Below, piece by piece: positions 8,362-20,429 of a stretch of 64,000 bases of DNA (within the stretch, counting starts at the first letter, position 1; each line of letters opens with the position of its first letter). The notes under the pieces were generated by a model, which was not told the origin of the DNA, made no database searches, and saw only the letters and a program-made list of their open reading frames with translations. The stretch lies in the NCBI RefSeq assembly GCF_028369105.1, contig NZ_JAQNDO010000001.1, positions 10,882,501 through 10,946,500 of the forward strand, read 5' to 3'. This DNA is from Polyangium mundeleinium (GTDB taxonomy: Bacteria > Myxococcota_A > Polyangia > Polyangiales > Polyangiaceae). The translations under genes were made by a program, and so were the position numbers.

Positions 8362-9729
8362 TCAGGAGAGGCGCTTCGGCCCGCCCTCGCCCTCGCCCTC
8401 GCCGAGGACGTCGCCGAAGGACGACGCCGACGGGCCCGTGAGGCGGCCGAGGCGCTCGGCATAATGGAGCAGCAGCGTGCGGTTGTCCGACACGGCGAGG
8501 TTCTGGATCTCCAGGGCGCCGATGCGATCCTCGGGGGAGAACGCGGCCTCGGTCTTCTCCATGGAGAGTTTTTCGGGCGCATACGCGCTCTTCTCGGCGC
8601 GGGTCTCGAGGATCGTGTAATCGTCGCCGCGGCGGAGCGAGAGGCGCACGATGCCGCTGATCGGCGTCGCGACCCAGCGGGCGAGCGACTCCTTCAGCAT
8701 CATCGCCTCGGGGTCGTACCACTTGCCCTCGTAAAGGAGACGGCCAAGGCGGCGGCCGAGCGTGCAGTAGAGGTCGGTCGTGTCCTCGTTGTGCGTGGCC
8801 GAGAGCAGGCGCTCGTAGGCGATGTGGAGCAGCGCCATGCCGGGCGCCTCGTAAATGCCGCGGCTCTTCGCGCCGATGACGCGATTCTCGATCTGATCAC
8901 TCATCCCGAGCCCGTGCCGGCCGCCGATCTCGTTCGCCGCGACGATGAGCGCGAACAACGACGAGAATCGAGCGCCGTTCAGCGCGACGGGCACGCCCTC
9001 GGCGTATTCGATCGTGAGCTCTTCCTCGGCGATGGCCACGTCCGAGCGCCAGAAAGGCACGCCCATGATCGGGTTCACGATCGTCATGCCCTTGTCGAGG
9101 AATTCGAGATCCTTTGCCTCGTGCGTCGCGCCGAGGACGTTCGCGTCGGTGCTGTACGCCTTCTCGGTGCCCATGGGGTACGGCATGCCGATCGAATCGA
9201 GGTACTGCGCCATCTCGGTGCGTCCGCCGAAGGCGTCGACGAACTTCTGGTCGAGCCAGGGCTTGTAGATTTTGAGCTCGGGATCGACGAGCACACCATA
9301 ACGGTAAAACCGCTGGATGTCGTTGCCCTTGTGCGTGCTGCCATCGCCGAAGACGTGCACGCCCTCCTCGCGCATGGCCCGGACGATGGCCGTCGAGGTG
9401 ACGGCACGGCCGAGGGGCGTCGTATTGTAGTATTTGCGGCCGGCGGTCGAGAGGTGGAACGCGCCGCACTGGATGGCGATGATGCCCTCGCGCGCCATGG
9501 CCTCGCGGCAATCGACGAGCCGAGCCTGGACGGCGCCGTGCGTGAGCGCGACGGGCGGGATGTCCGCCGGGGTCTTCTCGTCCGGTTGGCCGAGATCGGC
9601 GGTATAACAATGTACGCGGAGGCCCTGGCGCGAGAGCCAGGCCACGGCCGTGCGCGTGTCGAGGCCCCCGGAGAATGCAATGCCGAGCGCGGTGCCCGGC
9701 GGAGGAAGGGTGCGGTAGATGCGGCTCAT
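8362..9729 (-). CDS. argG: Argininosuccinate synthase
   Basis: The 455-aa enzyme ligates citrulline and aspartate using ATP, the penultimate step of arginine synthesis. It has the N-type ATP pyrophosphatase loop AFSGGLDT near residue 17, [10 protein letters not shown], and the long form typical of the E. coli-like class (about 445 aa). The C terminus ends in an acidic Gly-Glu repeat (GEGEGEGG), a small lineage-specific tail. No other arg gene is nearby. The Ser/Thr kinase gene follows 58 nt downstream on the same strand and could be co-transcribed. Confidence 0.95.
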   Translation of the reverse strand: MSRIYRTLPPPGTALGIAFSGGLDTRTAVAWLSRQGLRVHCYTADLGQPDEKTPADIPPVALTHGAVQARLVDCREAMAREGIIAIQCGAFHLSTAGRKYYNTTPLGRAVTSTAIVRAMREEGVHVFGDGSTHKGNDIQRFYRYGVLVDPELKIYKPWLDQKFVDAFGGRTEMAQYLDSIGMPYPMGTEKAYSTDANVLGATHEAKDLEFLDKGMTIVNPIMGVPFWRSDVAIAEEELTIEYAEGVPVALNGARFSSLFALIVAANEIGGRHGLGMSDQIENRVIGAKSRGIYEAPGMALLHIAYERLLSATHNEDTTDLYCTLGRRLGRLLYEGKWYDPEAMMLKESLARWVATPISGIVRLSLRRGDDYTILETRAEKSAYAPEKLSMEKTEAAFSPEDRIGALEIQNLAVSDNRTLLLHYAERLGRLTGPSASSFGDVLGEGEGEGGPKRLS

Positions 9730-9779
9730 CTCGCCGCGTGCGATAGCAGGCCACGACGCGCCGCGAAAGATGTTTCTTG

Positions 9780-10412
9780 CTAGGACTCGTCCCCGACGAG
9801 CCCCTCGCGCCGCCCCATCTCGTAGAGCTTTTCCTTGAGGTGCTGGAAGCGCTTGCGCAGGCGCGCGGCCGCTCGTTTCCGCTCGTCCGCCCCGAGCGGC
9901 GGCGCGTCCTCGCCGTGGAGCACGACCGCGAGGTCATCCCATGAGAGCTGCCGATCGACGCGAAGCATGAGGAGCTCTTGCTCCTCGGGCGGCAAGCGCG
10001 CCCGGAGCTCGGCGAAACGATCGCGGCGTTCGGTGCGGAGGTAGGAGCGCGTGACGGTGCGGACCTCGGCCTCGATCGCAGAGAGCGCGGAGCCCTCCGG
10101 CAAGGGCACGACCCGCGCGGCGCGGCGCTTCTCCGCGCGCCGAAAATCGAGGGAGGACGTGCGCGCCACGGCATACGCCCAGGTGCGGAAGGAGGCGTCC
10201 CAGCGAAAGCTCGGCAGGCTCTTCCAGAGCTTCTCGGCGAAAAGGGAGAATACCTCGGAGGCATCGGTCTCGTTGCGGTGGAGCGCCGCGACGAACTCGA
10301 AGATCTCGGGGCCGTAGGCGCGCAGGGCGACGGACGTGGCCGCGCCGATGTCCCCGCCCTCGGCGAGGCGGCGGATGTCTGCGTCGATCGTGCGCCTTTT
10401 TTCCGCGTCCAT
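9780..10412 (-). CDS. RNA polymerase sigma-70 family (ECF-like) sigma factor
   Basis: The 210-aa protein has a sigma region 2-like part ([16 protein letters not shown]...[11 protein letters not shown]...[13 protein letters not shown]) and a region 4-like helix-turn-helix ([26 protein letters not shown], then [13 protein letters not shown]). Region 3 is absent, as in ECF factors. ATG at 10412 is the first Met ahead of homology; the open frame continues upstream but would run through the divergent kinase promoter. The neighbour across 121 nt is a kinase-TPR gene. Divergent sigma/kinase pairs are common in myxobacteria and the two may share regulation. Confidence 0.8.
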   Translation of the reverse strand: MDAEKRRTIDADIRRLAEGGDIGAATSVALRAYGPEIFEFVAALHRNETDASEVFSLFAEKLWKSLPSFRWDASFRTWAYAVARTSSLDFRRAEKRRAARVVPLPEGSALSAIEAEVRTVTRSYLRTERRDRFAELRARLPPEEQELLMLRVDRQLSWDDLAVVLHGEDAPPLGADERKRAAARLRKRFQHLKEKLYEMGRREGLVGDES

Positions 10413-10533
10413 GCGAGAGGAGGCGCGAGCCCGAGGGCTCTGCGCGGGCGATCCATCTTGCCCGTCGGGCCGTCGCTTGGGAAGTGCTCTCCCGCGCGAA
10501 ACGGCGCTGCCGGATGGTATGCTCGCAGGGTCC

Positions 10534-13296
10534 ATGCCAGGCGAGCCCTTGTCCGGACGCACGGACGAAGTGCGACGGGACGTCGACGACGACGACGACG
10601 CGTCCCTGTCGTCCTCGTCCGAGGACAGCGAAGGGCCGATCACGCCCGATCCCTTCCTGGCGAAGATCGCGCGAATCCCCTCACGCGAAGCCCCCCGCAC
10701 GCCGGCGACGTTGCCGCGCCCCGGCGAGCGCGTGGGGCGCTTCGTGGTGCGCGAAGAGATCGGTCGCGGCGGGATGGGCGTGGTGTTCGCGGCGACGGAT
10801 CCCACGCTCGGCCGCGAGGTCGCGCTGAAGGTGCTCTTGTCGGAGGACGAGGAGCGCAAGCGGCGGCTCTTGCGAGAGGCGCGAGCGGCCGCGGCGCTGG
10901 GGCACGCGGGGGTCGTGGCGATCTACGACGTCGGCGAGGATTGCGGCCGCGCGTTCATCGCGATGGAGCGGCTGCGCGGATCGACGCTGCGCGAGCGGCT
11001 CGACGCGAGGCCGAAGGACACGCCAGCGCTGCCGCCCGACGAGGCGCGTCGCGTCGCGAAAGACCTCGCCCGCGCGCTCGCGAAGGCGCACGGCCGCGGC
11101 CTCGTACACCGCGACCTCAAGCCCGAGAACGTGATGATCGAGGGCGACGGGCGGTTGATCCTGCTCGATTTCGGGCTGGCGAAGGCGACACACGTCGAGA
11201 TCGATCCGGTCTCGGTGGCCACCGCCGACGGCGCGATCATCGGCACGCCGAGCTACATGTCGCCCGAGCAAGCGCAGGGAAAGCCGGTCGACGCGCGGAG
11301 CGACGTCTTCTCGTTCGGCGTGATGGTCTACGAGATGCTGACGGGGAAGCGGCCCTTCGTCGGAAAAAACGCGGCCGCCGTGCTCGCGTCGATCGAGGGG
11401 TCGGTGCCGACGCCGCCGTCGACGATCCGCGCAGGCGTCGATCCCGATCTCGAGCGCGTGGCGCTGCGGTGCCTGCAAAAGGAGCCGCACGCGCGGTACG
11501 AGAACGCCGGGGCGATCGCGCGGGAGCTCGATCACGAGGCGCAAGGGAAGCCGGGAAGGAAGCGCTTTCTGGCCCCGGCGGCGCTCGGGGTGCTGCTCTT
11601 GATGCTCGTGGCCGCGATCGGGGCGTCGAGGCTCCGCGGCGCCGAGCGAGCCGCGGAGCCTTCAGCGCAGGCCCCGGCGAACACGTCTCTCGCCGCGACG
11701 AACGCGCGTACGCCCGTGGTCGCGACGGATCTGCCGAGCTCGTCGTCACGGAGCGAGGAGGCGCGCGCGGCATACCGCGCGGGGCTCGAAGCGTTCCGGG
11801 CCGGCGGCTCGTGGGGTCCCGAATTTCAGCGTGCGATCACGCTCGATCCGGGGCTCGCCTCAGCGCACGTGCAGTACGCGGCGATCGGGATGGCGCAGCA
11901 CCTCGACGGCGTACGCGAGAGCTTCCGGCAAGCGCGGGCGAAGAGCGACGCGCTCTCGCCGCGGGACCGCGCGCTGCTCGACGCGATCGAGCCGGTCGTG
12001 CAGCGCGAGCCCGCCGACTGGGCCGAGGCGAGCCGCAGGCTCGGGGCAATGATCAAGGACCACCCGGGCGACGCGCAGCTCTGGTACTTCCTCGCGCTCG
12101 GCCGCGGCAACTTCGACGACTTCCAGGCCGCCATCCAGCACCTCCAGCGCGCGATCGAGCTCGATCCGCAGTTCGCCCGAGCGCTCAGCTCGCTGGCCGT
12201 CTTCGAGGCGTACCGCGGCCGGTTCGACGAGGCGCAGAAGGCCATCGATCGATGCCTGCAGGTCGCGCCGGACGCGATGGCGTGCCTGTCGTACCGCGCG
12301 CGGCTCGAAGGGTACGCGGGCCGATGCGCCGCGATGGAGTCGACAGCGCGGCAGATGATCGCCCGCGGCGCACAGGCGCACCTCTCGTACCCGCTGCTCG
12401 CCGACGCACTCGCGTCGCGGGGCGAGCCGAGCGCGACGGTGGAGGAAGCGCTGCGGCACGCGGGCAAGCAAGTGGACGAGCTGCCGAAGGGCACGGCGGA
12501 GCTCGTGCGGAGTCGCGTGCTCATCGTGGGCGCGATGCGCAAGGCCGCACTCTACGGCGACTTCGAGGAGGCGCTCGAACATGCGCGGGCCCTCGGGCAG
12601 AAGGCGGAAGCAAGCGCGCGGCGCAACGATCACGGGATCGCGGCGCGCGCGGTCGCGGAGCTCTTGCTCGAGTCGGGGCAACACGCGGAGGCCGGGGCGG
12701 TCGCACTCGGGTATCTCGATCGGCAAGGCGCGTGGGAGCCCGATCCGAACGCGGAGGACTCGGCCCTTTCGAACGACGCGACGCCCGCATTGCTCGTGAC
12801 GGCGCGGCGCGCCGGGGCGATCACGCGCGAGGGCCTCGCGTCGCGCCGGCGCGCGTGGCTCGCGGAGTGGTCGTCCCGCGTGACGCCGGCGGCGCGCAGC
12901 TATCTGTGGCTGCACGGCTGGGCGGCGACGACGATCCTGGCAGAGGACGCGCGCGACGCACTCGCGGCGCTCGCGGAGCACGGGCCGCTGCCGCCGTATG
13001 TACCGGGCACGTTGGTGGGCGCGTCGGCGGGCGTCACGTTTCTGCTCGGCGGTCGGCTCGACGAAGCGAAGCGCTGGCTCATGCAGGCGGCCGGGAGCTG
13101 CGCCGCGCTGAGTTTTCCGATGGCGCACACGCGGGCGCATCTGTGGCTGGGGCAAGCGCTCGAAACGTCGGGGGACACACGCAGCGCGTGTGCGTCGTAC
13201 CGGACGGTGCTCGATCGATGGGGGCGCGCGCGACCGCGGAGCGTCACGGCGGACGAGGCGCGCGAGCGGTCGACACGGCTCGGCTGTACACGCTGA
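10534..13296 (+). CDS. Membrane Ser/Thr kinase with TPR-like extracytoplasmic region
   Basis: The 920-aa protein begins with an acidic Asp/Ser stretch (DVDDDDDASLSSSSED). The kinase domain (~residues 65-335) has GRGGMGVVFA, HRDLKPENVM (His192), DFGLAK and GTPSYMSPEQ. A single transmembrane helix (~residues 346-366) follows, and then about 550 residues of TPR-like helical repeats (for example LWYFLALGRGNFDDFQAAIQHLQRAIELDP). This is the common myxobacterial STPK-TPR layout, in which the repeats probably sense or recruit partners outside the membrane. ATG at 10534 is preceded by AGGG; 10519 is an alternative. It is divergent from an ECF sigma gene. Confidence 0.9.
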   Translation: MPGEPLSGRTDEVRRDVDDDDDASLSSSSEDSEGPITPDPFLAKIARIPSREAPRTPATLPRPGERVGRFVVREEIGRGGMGVVFAATDPTLGREVALKVLLSEDEERKRRLLREARAAAALGHAGVVAIYDVGEDCGRAFIAMERLRGSTLRERLDARPKDTPALPPDEARRVAKDLARALAKAHGRGLVHRDLKPENVMIEGDGRLILLDFGLAKATHVEIDPVSVATADGAIIGTPSYMSPEQAQGKPVDARSDVFSFGVMVYEMLTGKRPFVGKNAAAVLASIEGSVPTPPSTIRAGVDPDLERVALRCLQKEPHARYENAGAIARELDHEAQGKPGRKRFLAPAALGVLLLMLVAAIGASRLRGAERAAEPSAQAPANTSLAATNARTPVVATDLPSSSSRSEEARAAYRAGLEAFRAGGSWGPEFQRAITLDPGLASAHVQYAAIGMAQHLDGVRESFRQARAKSDALSPRDRALLDAIEPVVQREPADWAEASRRLGAMIKDHPGDAQLWYFLALGRGNFDDFQAAIQHLQRAIELDPQFARALSSLAVFEAYRGRFDEAQKAIDRCLQVAPDAMACLSYRARLEGYAGRCAAMESTARQMIARGAQAHLSYPLLADALASRGEPSATVEEALRHAGKQVDELPKGTAELVRSRVLIVGAMRKAALYGDFEEALEHARALGQKAEASARRNDHGIAARAVAELLLESGQHAEAGAVALGYLDRQGAWEPDPNAEDSALSNDATPALLVTARRAGAITREGLASRRRAWLAEWSSRVTPAARSYLWLHGWAATTILAEDARDALAALAEHGPLPPYVPGTLVGASAGVTFLLGGRLDEAKRWLMQAAGSCAALSFPMAHTRAHLWLGQALETSGDTRSACASYRTVLDRWGRARPRSVTADEARERSTRLGCTR

Positions 13297-13365
13297 ACTT
13301 TTTTCGTCACGCGCGCCGAGGCTCTACGTCGATCCCCATGAACGGACCGACGGAGGGCCTTCCTG

Positions 13366-14076
13366 ATGCGCATTTCGCAGACGTTGTTTGCCGCCGTATC
13401 GATCGTCGTCTCGGCTTCGCTCCTCACGACCGCATGCGACGCACCCGCGGGCGCGGGGGACACGAAGGGACCCTCCCGAGAAGCCTCGGAGGCGACGTTC
13501 GTCTTCGCGGGCAAGCGCGGTTCGACGGGCCAAGCGTGGCGTTCAGTCGGGCCGGACGGCAGCGAGAAGCTGCACGGCGAGACGCGCCTCATGCTGGCGA
13601 GCGGGGCCGAACGGCAGGTGATCGAGGACGTGACGCTCGACGCGCGTGGCCGCATCGTGGCCGCGGAGATCACGGCGACGAGCAGCACGCCAAACGAGCC
13701 GCCGGTGCGGCTGCGGCTCGCGCCTTCGGAGGGACTCGTGCGGATCGTTTCGGGCTCCACCGAGACGAGCTTCCGCGTGCCGGCGGACGCGCCGTGGGTC
13801 TACACGGCCCTGCCGGCGGATCTTCCCGCGACGCCGATCGCTGCGTGGATCGCGAAGCGCGGGGCGGATACGGCACCCTGGCTGCGCGTGGTCTCGGCGA
13901 GCGAGGCGCGGAGCTTCCTCGCGCCGCTCGATCAGGTCGTCGTGCGAACGGAGACGGGCACCACGGTGGTGCTCGGGCAGGACGCGGCGGACACGGACAC
14001 GGTGTTCGTGCGGGACCTGCGCCTCTCCAGCGGCGAGTCGATCACGCGGACGAACGGGCCTGCGCTCGTGTTGTGA
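13366..14076 (+). CDS. Hypothetical lipoprotein
   Basis: This 236-aa protein has a lipoprotein signal with lipobox LTTAC at about residue 24. I do not recognise the mature domain. It is a beta-strand-rich sequence with alternating hydrophobic residues and contains FVFAGKRGSTGQAW and VTLDARGRIVAAEI. CGGAGGG lies 8 nt upstream of the ATG and fixes the start. It follows the kinase-TPR gene by 69 nt in the same direction and may be co-transcribed. Confidence 0.7.
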   Translation: MRISQTLFAAVSIVVSASLLTTACDAPAGAGDTKGPSREASEATFVFAGKRGSTGQAWRSVGPDGSEKLHGETRLMLASGAERQVIEDVTLDARGRIVAAEITATSSTPNEPPVRLRLAPSEGLVRIVSGSTETSFRVPADAPWVYTALPADLPATPIAAWIAKRGADTAPWLRVVSASEARSFLAPLDQVVVRTETGTTVVLGQDAADTDTVFVRDLRLSSGESITRTNGPALVL

Positions 14077-14519
14077 AGCGCTTCCACGCGCGATCGATCC
14101 AGCGAGCAGCAGCACGCGGAAGACGTCGTCACGCCCGCGGACGCGAAAACCTTCGTCCTCCAAGCAAACGCATCGACATGCGCTCGGGTTCGTGGGGCTG
14201 GCGGTTCCAGCAGGACAACCCCGACCCCACGACGAGGCCTTGATGGGCTCGCCCGTACGGTGAGCGCAGCGCGTCTCGCCCCTCCTCATGCGCTCGTGGG
14301 TGCGCGGGCGCGCACGGCCCTCCGCTGACCTCGCTTCCCCGCGACAGGCGTAATCCAAACCACGCCAACTACGTCAAAAAACTTCGATCATGCCCCCGTG
14401 GAGGCAGGCTCGTCACGAGGTTCCAAGGGCTCGGGGGCCCTTTCGCGCGCGCTCGACACGTTCGGGCAAATTTTTGGCGGAAAGGTCGCCGGTCTGCATG
14501 TAGACTCCGTCCCCTCAAC
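14077..14519. other. Intergenic region, no gene seen
   Basis: These 443 nt lie between the lipoprotein and the wHTH gene. Open frames cross it on both strands, as everywhere in this GC-rich DNA, but none has recognisable protein character. The last 150 nt before 14520 are less GC-biased (runs such as TCAAAAAACTT and CAAATTTTTGG) and probably hold the promoter of the following gene. Confidence 0.5.
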
Positions 14520-15059
14520 ATGCCGACCGCTCGTCGTCGCCTCGAAAGCAAAGACATTCCGCAAGCAGACAGCCTCGAAAACGTCCGCCGCATCATCGAT
14601 GCGGTCGCCGATGGCTCGAAAACGAAGGCTGACGTCTCCGACCGCACCGGGATCAACCCCCGCCACGTGCTCTACGGACTCCACACCGCTCGGGTGCTCG
14701 GGTTCCTCGCGGAGGAAGAGGGCAGCGGGTTCGGGACCACCGAGCTCGGCAAGGCGCTCGGCAATGCCGCGGCCGGGAGCGCCGAGGAGCGCGAGGCGTT
14801 CCGCAAGTCGATCCAAGACAGCGAAATCATCGGCGCGATCGCCCCCGGGATCCTCTCCGACAAGCCGCCCACGCAGGACGCGATCACGAAGCAGATCGTG
14901 AAGCTCAGCGGGCTCTCGGATTCGACCGCGGGTCGCCGCGCGCAGACGTTGATCTCGTGGCGCACGCAGATCATGTCGCAGCTCGGGACGGGCGTCGTGC
15001 CGAGCGCGGATGACGCCGCCGACGAGAGCGACGAAGACGAGACGGTGGCCCAGGCCTGA
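14520..15059 (+). CDS. Small winged-helix-like protein of unknown function
   Basis: The 179-aa protein has a helix-turn-helix pattern in its first half (SLENVRRIIDAVADG, then TKADVSDRTGINPRHVLYGL). A second helical segment ends in DSTAGRRAQTLISWR, resembling a second wHTH or recognition module. The C terminus is acidic. Such wHTH pairs occur as DNA-binding or ATPase-associated modules in restriction and regulatory proteins, but no partner is adjacent. A strong hairpin lies just after the stop. Confidence 0.55.
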   Translation: MPTARRRLESKDIPQADSLENVRRIIDAVADGSKTKADVSDRTGINPRHVLYGLHTARVLGFLAEEEGSGFGTTELGKALGNAAAGSAEEREAFRKSIQDSEIIGAIAPGILSDKPPTQDAITKQIVKLSGLSDSTAGRRAQTLISWRTQIMSQLGTGVVPSADDAADESDEDETVAQA

Positions 15060-15070
15060 TCGGACCTCCC

Positions 15071-15103
15071 ACGCGCCCATCTCCGGTCACGGGGTGGGCG
15101 CGT
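15071..15103 (+). terminator. Hairpin after the wHTH gene, possible terminator
   Basis: A perfect 9-bp stem (ACGCGCCCA / TGGGCGCGT) with a 15-nt loop begins 11 nt after the stop at 15059. Only two T residues follow the stem, so it is at best a weak intrinsic terminator or a Rho-assisted stop. Confidence 0.4.
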
Positions 15104-15172
15104 TTGCCATCCATGGTCCGACGACACGCGCCCCCGGGTCGTCCTCCTATCGACGCAAGATGTGCGCTCCTT

Positions 15173-15190
15173 TTGACGTGAAAACGTCAA
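15173..15190. promoter_or_regulatory. Perfect palindrome upstream of the kinase-ODP gene
   Basis: TTGACGT-GAAA-ACGTCAA is a perfect 7-bp inverted repeat with a 4-nt centre. It lies 130 nt upstream of the ATG at 15320, in the only region that can hold that gene's promoter. It looks like an operator for a dimeric regulator. The GAAA centre would also make a stable tetraloop if transcribed. Confidence 0.45.
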
Positions 15191-15319
15191 TGGTGTGACG
15201 CGCCATTGCGAACGCTATCGTTTCGCCCGGTGCGTATGCCCGTGCTACCCTAGCTTTCACTGGACTCCGGTGCTTTCCGCAATGCCGGTCGCGGAGGGTC
15301 CCTTGGTGGAAACGAGCGC

Positions 15320-17608
<2,289 letters not shown>

Positions 17609-17611
17609 GGT

Positions 17612-18682
17612 TCAGCCCTCGCTCGGCGGGCTCGCGGGGATCGAGGGCCTCGCGCTCGGTCGTGGCGCCAGCAACTCGCTCGCTTCCGGGTGGAAACACG
17701 CCACGCGATGGTGGCTGCCGGGCACGATCTCCGTGAGGTCCGGCGCCTCGACGTCGCAGCGCCCGTTCTCGGCTTTCTGGCAACGCGACTGGAACACGCA
17801 CCCGCGCGGCGGTTCGAGCGGGCCGGGCGGCTCGCCCCAGAGCACGCGCCGAGGCCGCGGATCGCCGTCCTCGCGCGGCAGCGCTCCGAAGAGCGCCCGC
17901 GTGTACGGGTGCAGCCGCCGCTCGGCGACCTCGCGCGCCGGCCCCATCTCCACGATGCGGCCGAGGTACATGACCGCGATGCGATGGCTCATGTAGCCGA
18001 CCACGCGCAGGTCATGCGAGATGAACAGGTAACTCACGGACAGCTCGTCCTGCAGCCGCTCGAGCAGGTTCAGGATCTGCGCCTGCACCGACACGTCGAG
18101 CGCGCTCGTGGGCTCGTCGCAGACCACGAAGTCGGGCCGCACCGCGAGAGCCCGCGCGATCGCGATGCGTTGCCGCTGCCCGCCCGAGAACTCGTTCGGG
18201 TAACGATCGAGCGCCTCGGGGCCGAGCCCCACCTTCGCGACCATCTCCTCCACGGTCTCGTTGGCCTCGCGCGTGGTCTTCGCGAGCCGGAGCGCCGCGA
18301 TCCCTTCGCCCACGATCTCGCGCACCGTCATGCGCGGGTTGAGCGACGAGTACGGGTCTTGAAAGACGATCTGCATGCGCCGGCGCAACGGCCGGATCGC
18401 TCGCTCGGAGAGGCGCGTGATGTCTTGCCCGTCGAACACGATGCGCCCGAGCGTGGGATCGACGAGGCGCAGCACCGTGCGCCCGAGCGTGCTCTTGCCG
18501 CAGCCCGACTCACCCACGAGCCCCAGCGTCTCGCCCGGCCGGATGTAGAAGCTCACGCTGTCGACCGCGTGCAGGAACTTCGGCGCGCGAAAAAACCCCT
18601 GCCGCACGGGGTAGAGCACCGAGAGCTTCTCGACCTGGAGCAGCGGTTTGCTCGAGCGAGGTTTGTCCGGTCCGCCGCTCAT
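17612..18682 (-). CDS. Oligopeptide/dipeptide ABC transporter ATPase, OppF/DppF type
   Basis: The 356-aa ATPase has Walker [13 protein letters not shown] near residue 52, signature [15 protein letters not shown], Walker [12 protein letters not shown], and the C-terminal oligopeptide-transporter extension with clustered cysteines (GCVFQSRCQ...GRCD...ACFHPE). That tail binds an Fe-S cluster in some relatives. It powers peptide or nickel uptake with an OppD partner. ATG at 18682 overlaps the OppD stop by 4 nt (ATGA). The permeases and binding protein are not in the window. The gene ends 3 nt from the convergent kinase-ODP gene. Confidence 0.9.
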   Translation of the reverse strand: MSGGPDKPRSSKPLLQVEKLSVLYPVRQGFFRAPKFLHAVDSVSFYIRPGETLGLVGESGCGKSTLGRTVLRLVDPTLGRIVFDGQDITRLSERAIRPLRRRMQIVFQDPYSSLNPRMTVREIVGEGIAALRLAKTTREANETVEEMVAKVGLGPEALDRYPNEFSGGQRQRIAIARALAVRPDFVVCDEPTSALDVSVQAQILNLLERLQDELSVSYLFISHDLRVVGYMSHRIAVMYLGRIVEMGPAREVAERRLHPYTRALFGALPREDGDPRPRRVLWGEPPGPLEPPRGCVFQSRCQKAENGRCDVEAPDLTEIVPGSHHRVACFHPEASELLAPRPSARPSIPASPPSEG

Positions 18683-19686
18683 GCCGCGCCTCCTTGCAGG
18701 AAACACCGGACCACGTCGCGTCCGCCCTCGGCCTTGAAGAGCGGCGGCGCCTCCTCGCGGCACCGATCCATCACCTCGGGGCAACGCGGCGCGAACGCGC
18801 ATCCGCCCGGCGAACGCCGCGGATCTGGCAACGATCCTTCGATCGTCGGCAGCGCCTTTCGTTTCTCTCCGCGCGTCCGGAACGAGCCCGCGGGCGGCAC
18901 GCTGCGCACGAGCGCCTGCGTGTACGGGTGCCGCGGCGACGCGAGCACCCGCGAAGGTGGCCCCGTCTCCACCACCTTCCCCGCGTAGAGCACCACGAGC
19001 TCGTGCGCGATCTCCGCGACGAACGGCAGATCGTGGGTGATCACGAGCAAGCTCATCCCGAGCTCGCGCGCTTGATCGGCGAGCAGCGCCATGATCTGCG
19101 CGCGGAGCGCCATGTCGAGCGCGCTCGTGGGTTCGTCCGCGACGAGCAGGCGCGGCGGCGCGGCGAGCGCCATCGCGAGCAGCACGCGCTGCCGCATGCC
19201 TCCGCTGAGCTCGTGCGGGTAGCTGTCGAAGCGCTCGTCGGGCCGGGGAAACCCCACGCGGTGGAGCAGCGCGAGCGCGCGGGCCCGCGCCTCCTTGCGG
19301 GACATGCGCTCGTGCAGGCGGAGCGCCTCCATGATCTGCGCGCCCACCGAGTAGACCGGTGTGAGCGCCGTCAGCGGCTCCTGGAAGACCATCCCGATCT
19401 TGCCGCCGCGCACCTGTCGCATCGCGCGCTCCGGCAGCGTGAGCAGATCCTCGCCCTGAAACACGATCGCGCCGTGGTCGATCCGCGCGCTCGGCGTCGG
19501 CAAGAGTCGCAGGATCGACAGCGCCGTCACGGTCTTCCCGCAGCCCGACTCGCCCACGAGCCCCACGGTCTTGCCTTGCGGCACGTCGAACGAGACGCCG
19601 TCGAGCGCCTTCACGCGGGTGCCCTCGGCGGTCGCGAACGAGACGGCGAGGTCGCGGACCGAGAGCAACGGCTCCTGAGCCGTCAC
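18679..19686 (-). CDS. Oligopeptide/dipeptide ABC transporter ATPase, OppD/DppD type
   Basis: The 335-aa ATPase has Walker [13 protein letters not shown], signature LSGGMRQRVLLAMAL, Walker [13 protein letters not shown], and the C-terminal extension with GCAFAPRCPE...RC...VRC. GTG at 19686 is the start; it overlaps the stop of the DNRLRE lipoprotein gene (GTGA, 19683-19686), and there is no Met nearer the conserved LLSVRDLAVSF. The downstream OppF gene overlaps in the same way. Permease and solute-binding genes are missing from the neighbourhood, which is unusual for this family. Confidence 0.9.
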   Translation of the reverse strand: MTAQEPLLSVRDLAVSFATAEGTRVKALDGVSFDVPQGKTVGLVGESGCGKTVTALSILRLLPTPSARIDHGAIVFQGEDLLTLPERAMRQVRGGKIGMVFQEPLTALTPVYSVGAQIMEALRLHERMSRKEARARALALLHRVGFPRPDERFDSYPHELSGGMRQRVLLAMALAAPPRLLVADEPTSALDMALRAQIMALLADQARELGMSLLVITHDLPFVAEIAHELVVLYAGKVVETGPPSRVLASPRHPYTQALVRSVPPAGSFRTRGEKRKALPTIEGSLPDPRRSPGGCAFAPRCPEVMDRCREEAPPLFKAEGGRDVVRCFLQGGAA

Positions 19687-20369
19687 CGGACGTAGACCTC
19701 GAGGCGCGGGCCCCGCTTCTCCACCACGCCGAGGGAAAACGTGATCCCGCGCGGATCGTTCGGGTCGGCCATCACCGCGAGCCCGTGCTCCGCATCGGTC
19801 CGCTTCGCCCATCGCTGCACCACGTGCGTCACGTCGAAGCGCACCGGGCTCGGGGACGTCACGCCCACCGTGCCCGCCGTCTCGGCCACGTCGAGGCGCG
19901 GGCTCCGCCCCCACGACACGAAATCGGCGCGCCAGGGGTCGAGGATCCGCGCGATCGAGAGCGACACCGGCTGGGTCGGCGGCTCGGATGCGGTCGCCGT
20001 CTCCAGCACGAGGAACGCCGACGACACCTCGCCGACCTCGGCGACGGGCACCTCGAAGTGGAGCAGGAGCGACGTATCCCCCGCCGCGCTTCGCCCGAGC
20101 GAGACGGCCTCCGGCAGCGCGCCCCCGCCGCCGCTCGGCCCCTTCGACGAGACGACCGCGACGGCGTCCGGGAAGAGCACGAGGCGCCGCGCGTCCAGCG
20201 CGGCCACGACCAAGTCTTTTTTGGGCCGACAGCGGCCGACCACGCAGGCGTCTCCCTCGGCCGCGCAGGGCACGTCCGCGGCGCAGAGCGGCGGGCCGGG
20301 AGGGCGCTGCACGCAGCCGAGCAACGAAACGGCGAGGAGCACGGCGAAAGGCGGGCGAGCGATCCACAC
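19683..20369 (-). CDS. DNRLRE-domain lipoprotein
   Basis: The 228-aa lipoprotein has lipobox SLLGC at about residue 19 and a short cysteine cluster (LCAADVPCAAEGDACVVGRC). The mature domain is of the DNRLRE type, with TSLLLHFEVP, DPWRADFVSW, VRFDVTHVVQRWA and a GITFSL ending. These beta-sandwich domains occur in surface proteins. It is the first gene of a coupled trio with OppD and OppF ATPases. Whether it contributes to transport is unknown; it does not resemble an OppA-type binding protein. Confidence 0.7.
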   Translation of the reverse strand: MWIARPPFAVLLAVSLLGCVQRPPGPPLCAADVPCAAEGDACVVGRCRPKKDLVVAALDARRLVLFPDAVAVVSSKGPSGGGGALPEAVSLGRSAAGDTSLLLHFEVPVAEVGEVSSAFLVLETATASEPPTQPVSLSIARILDPWRADFVSWGRSPRLDVAETAGTVGVTSPSPVRFDVTHVVQRWAKRTDAEHGLAVMADPNDPRGITFSLGVVEKRGPRLEVYVR

Positions 20370-20429
20370 GGCGGCCCCGGGACCCTAGCAAAAGTGCCCG
20401 CCCGCTCCCACCACGGAAGGAAAAAGACG

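Noticed and set aside
8362-8400. Gly-Glu repeat tail of argG and a similar tail on the 22693 gene as a shared tag
   Set aside because: Both are short low-complexity tails encoded by GAG/GGC-type triplets and do not imply a shared system.
9978-14243. 1421-codon plus-strand open frame
   Set aside because: It is out of frame with the kinase-TPR gene and with the opposite-strand sigma factor, and its product is low-complexity Arg/Ala/Gly.
14077-14519. Possible tRNA or structured RNA
   Set aside because: No cloverleaf, no T-arm consensus and no CCA-like end could be found.
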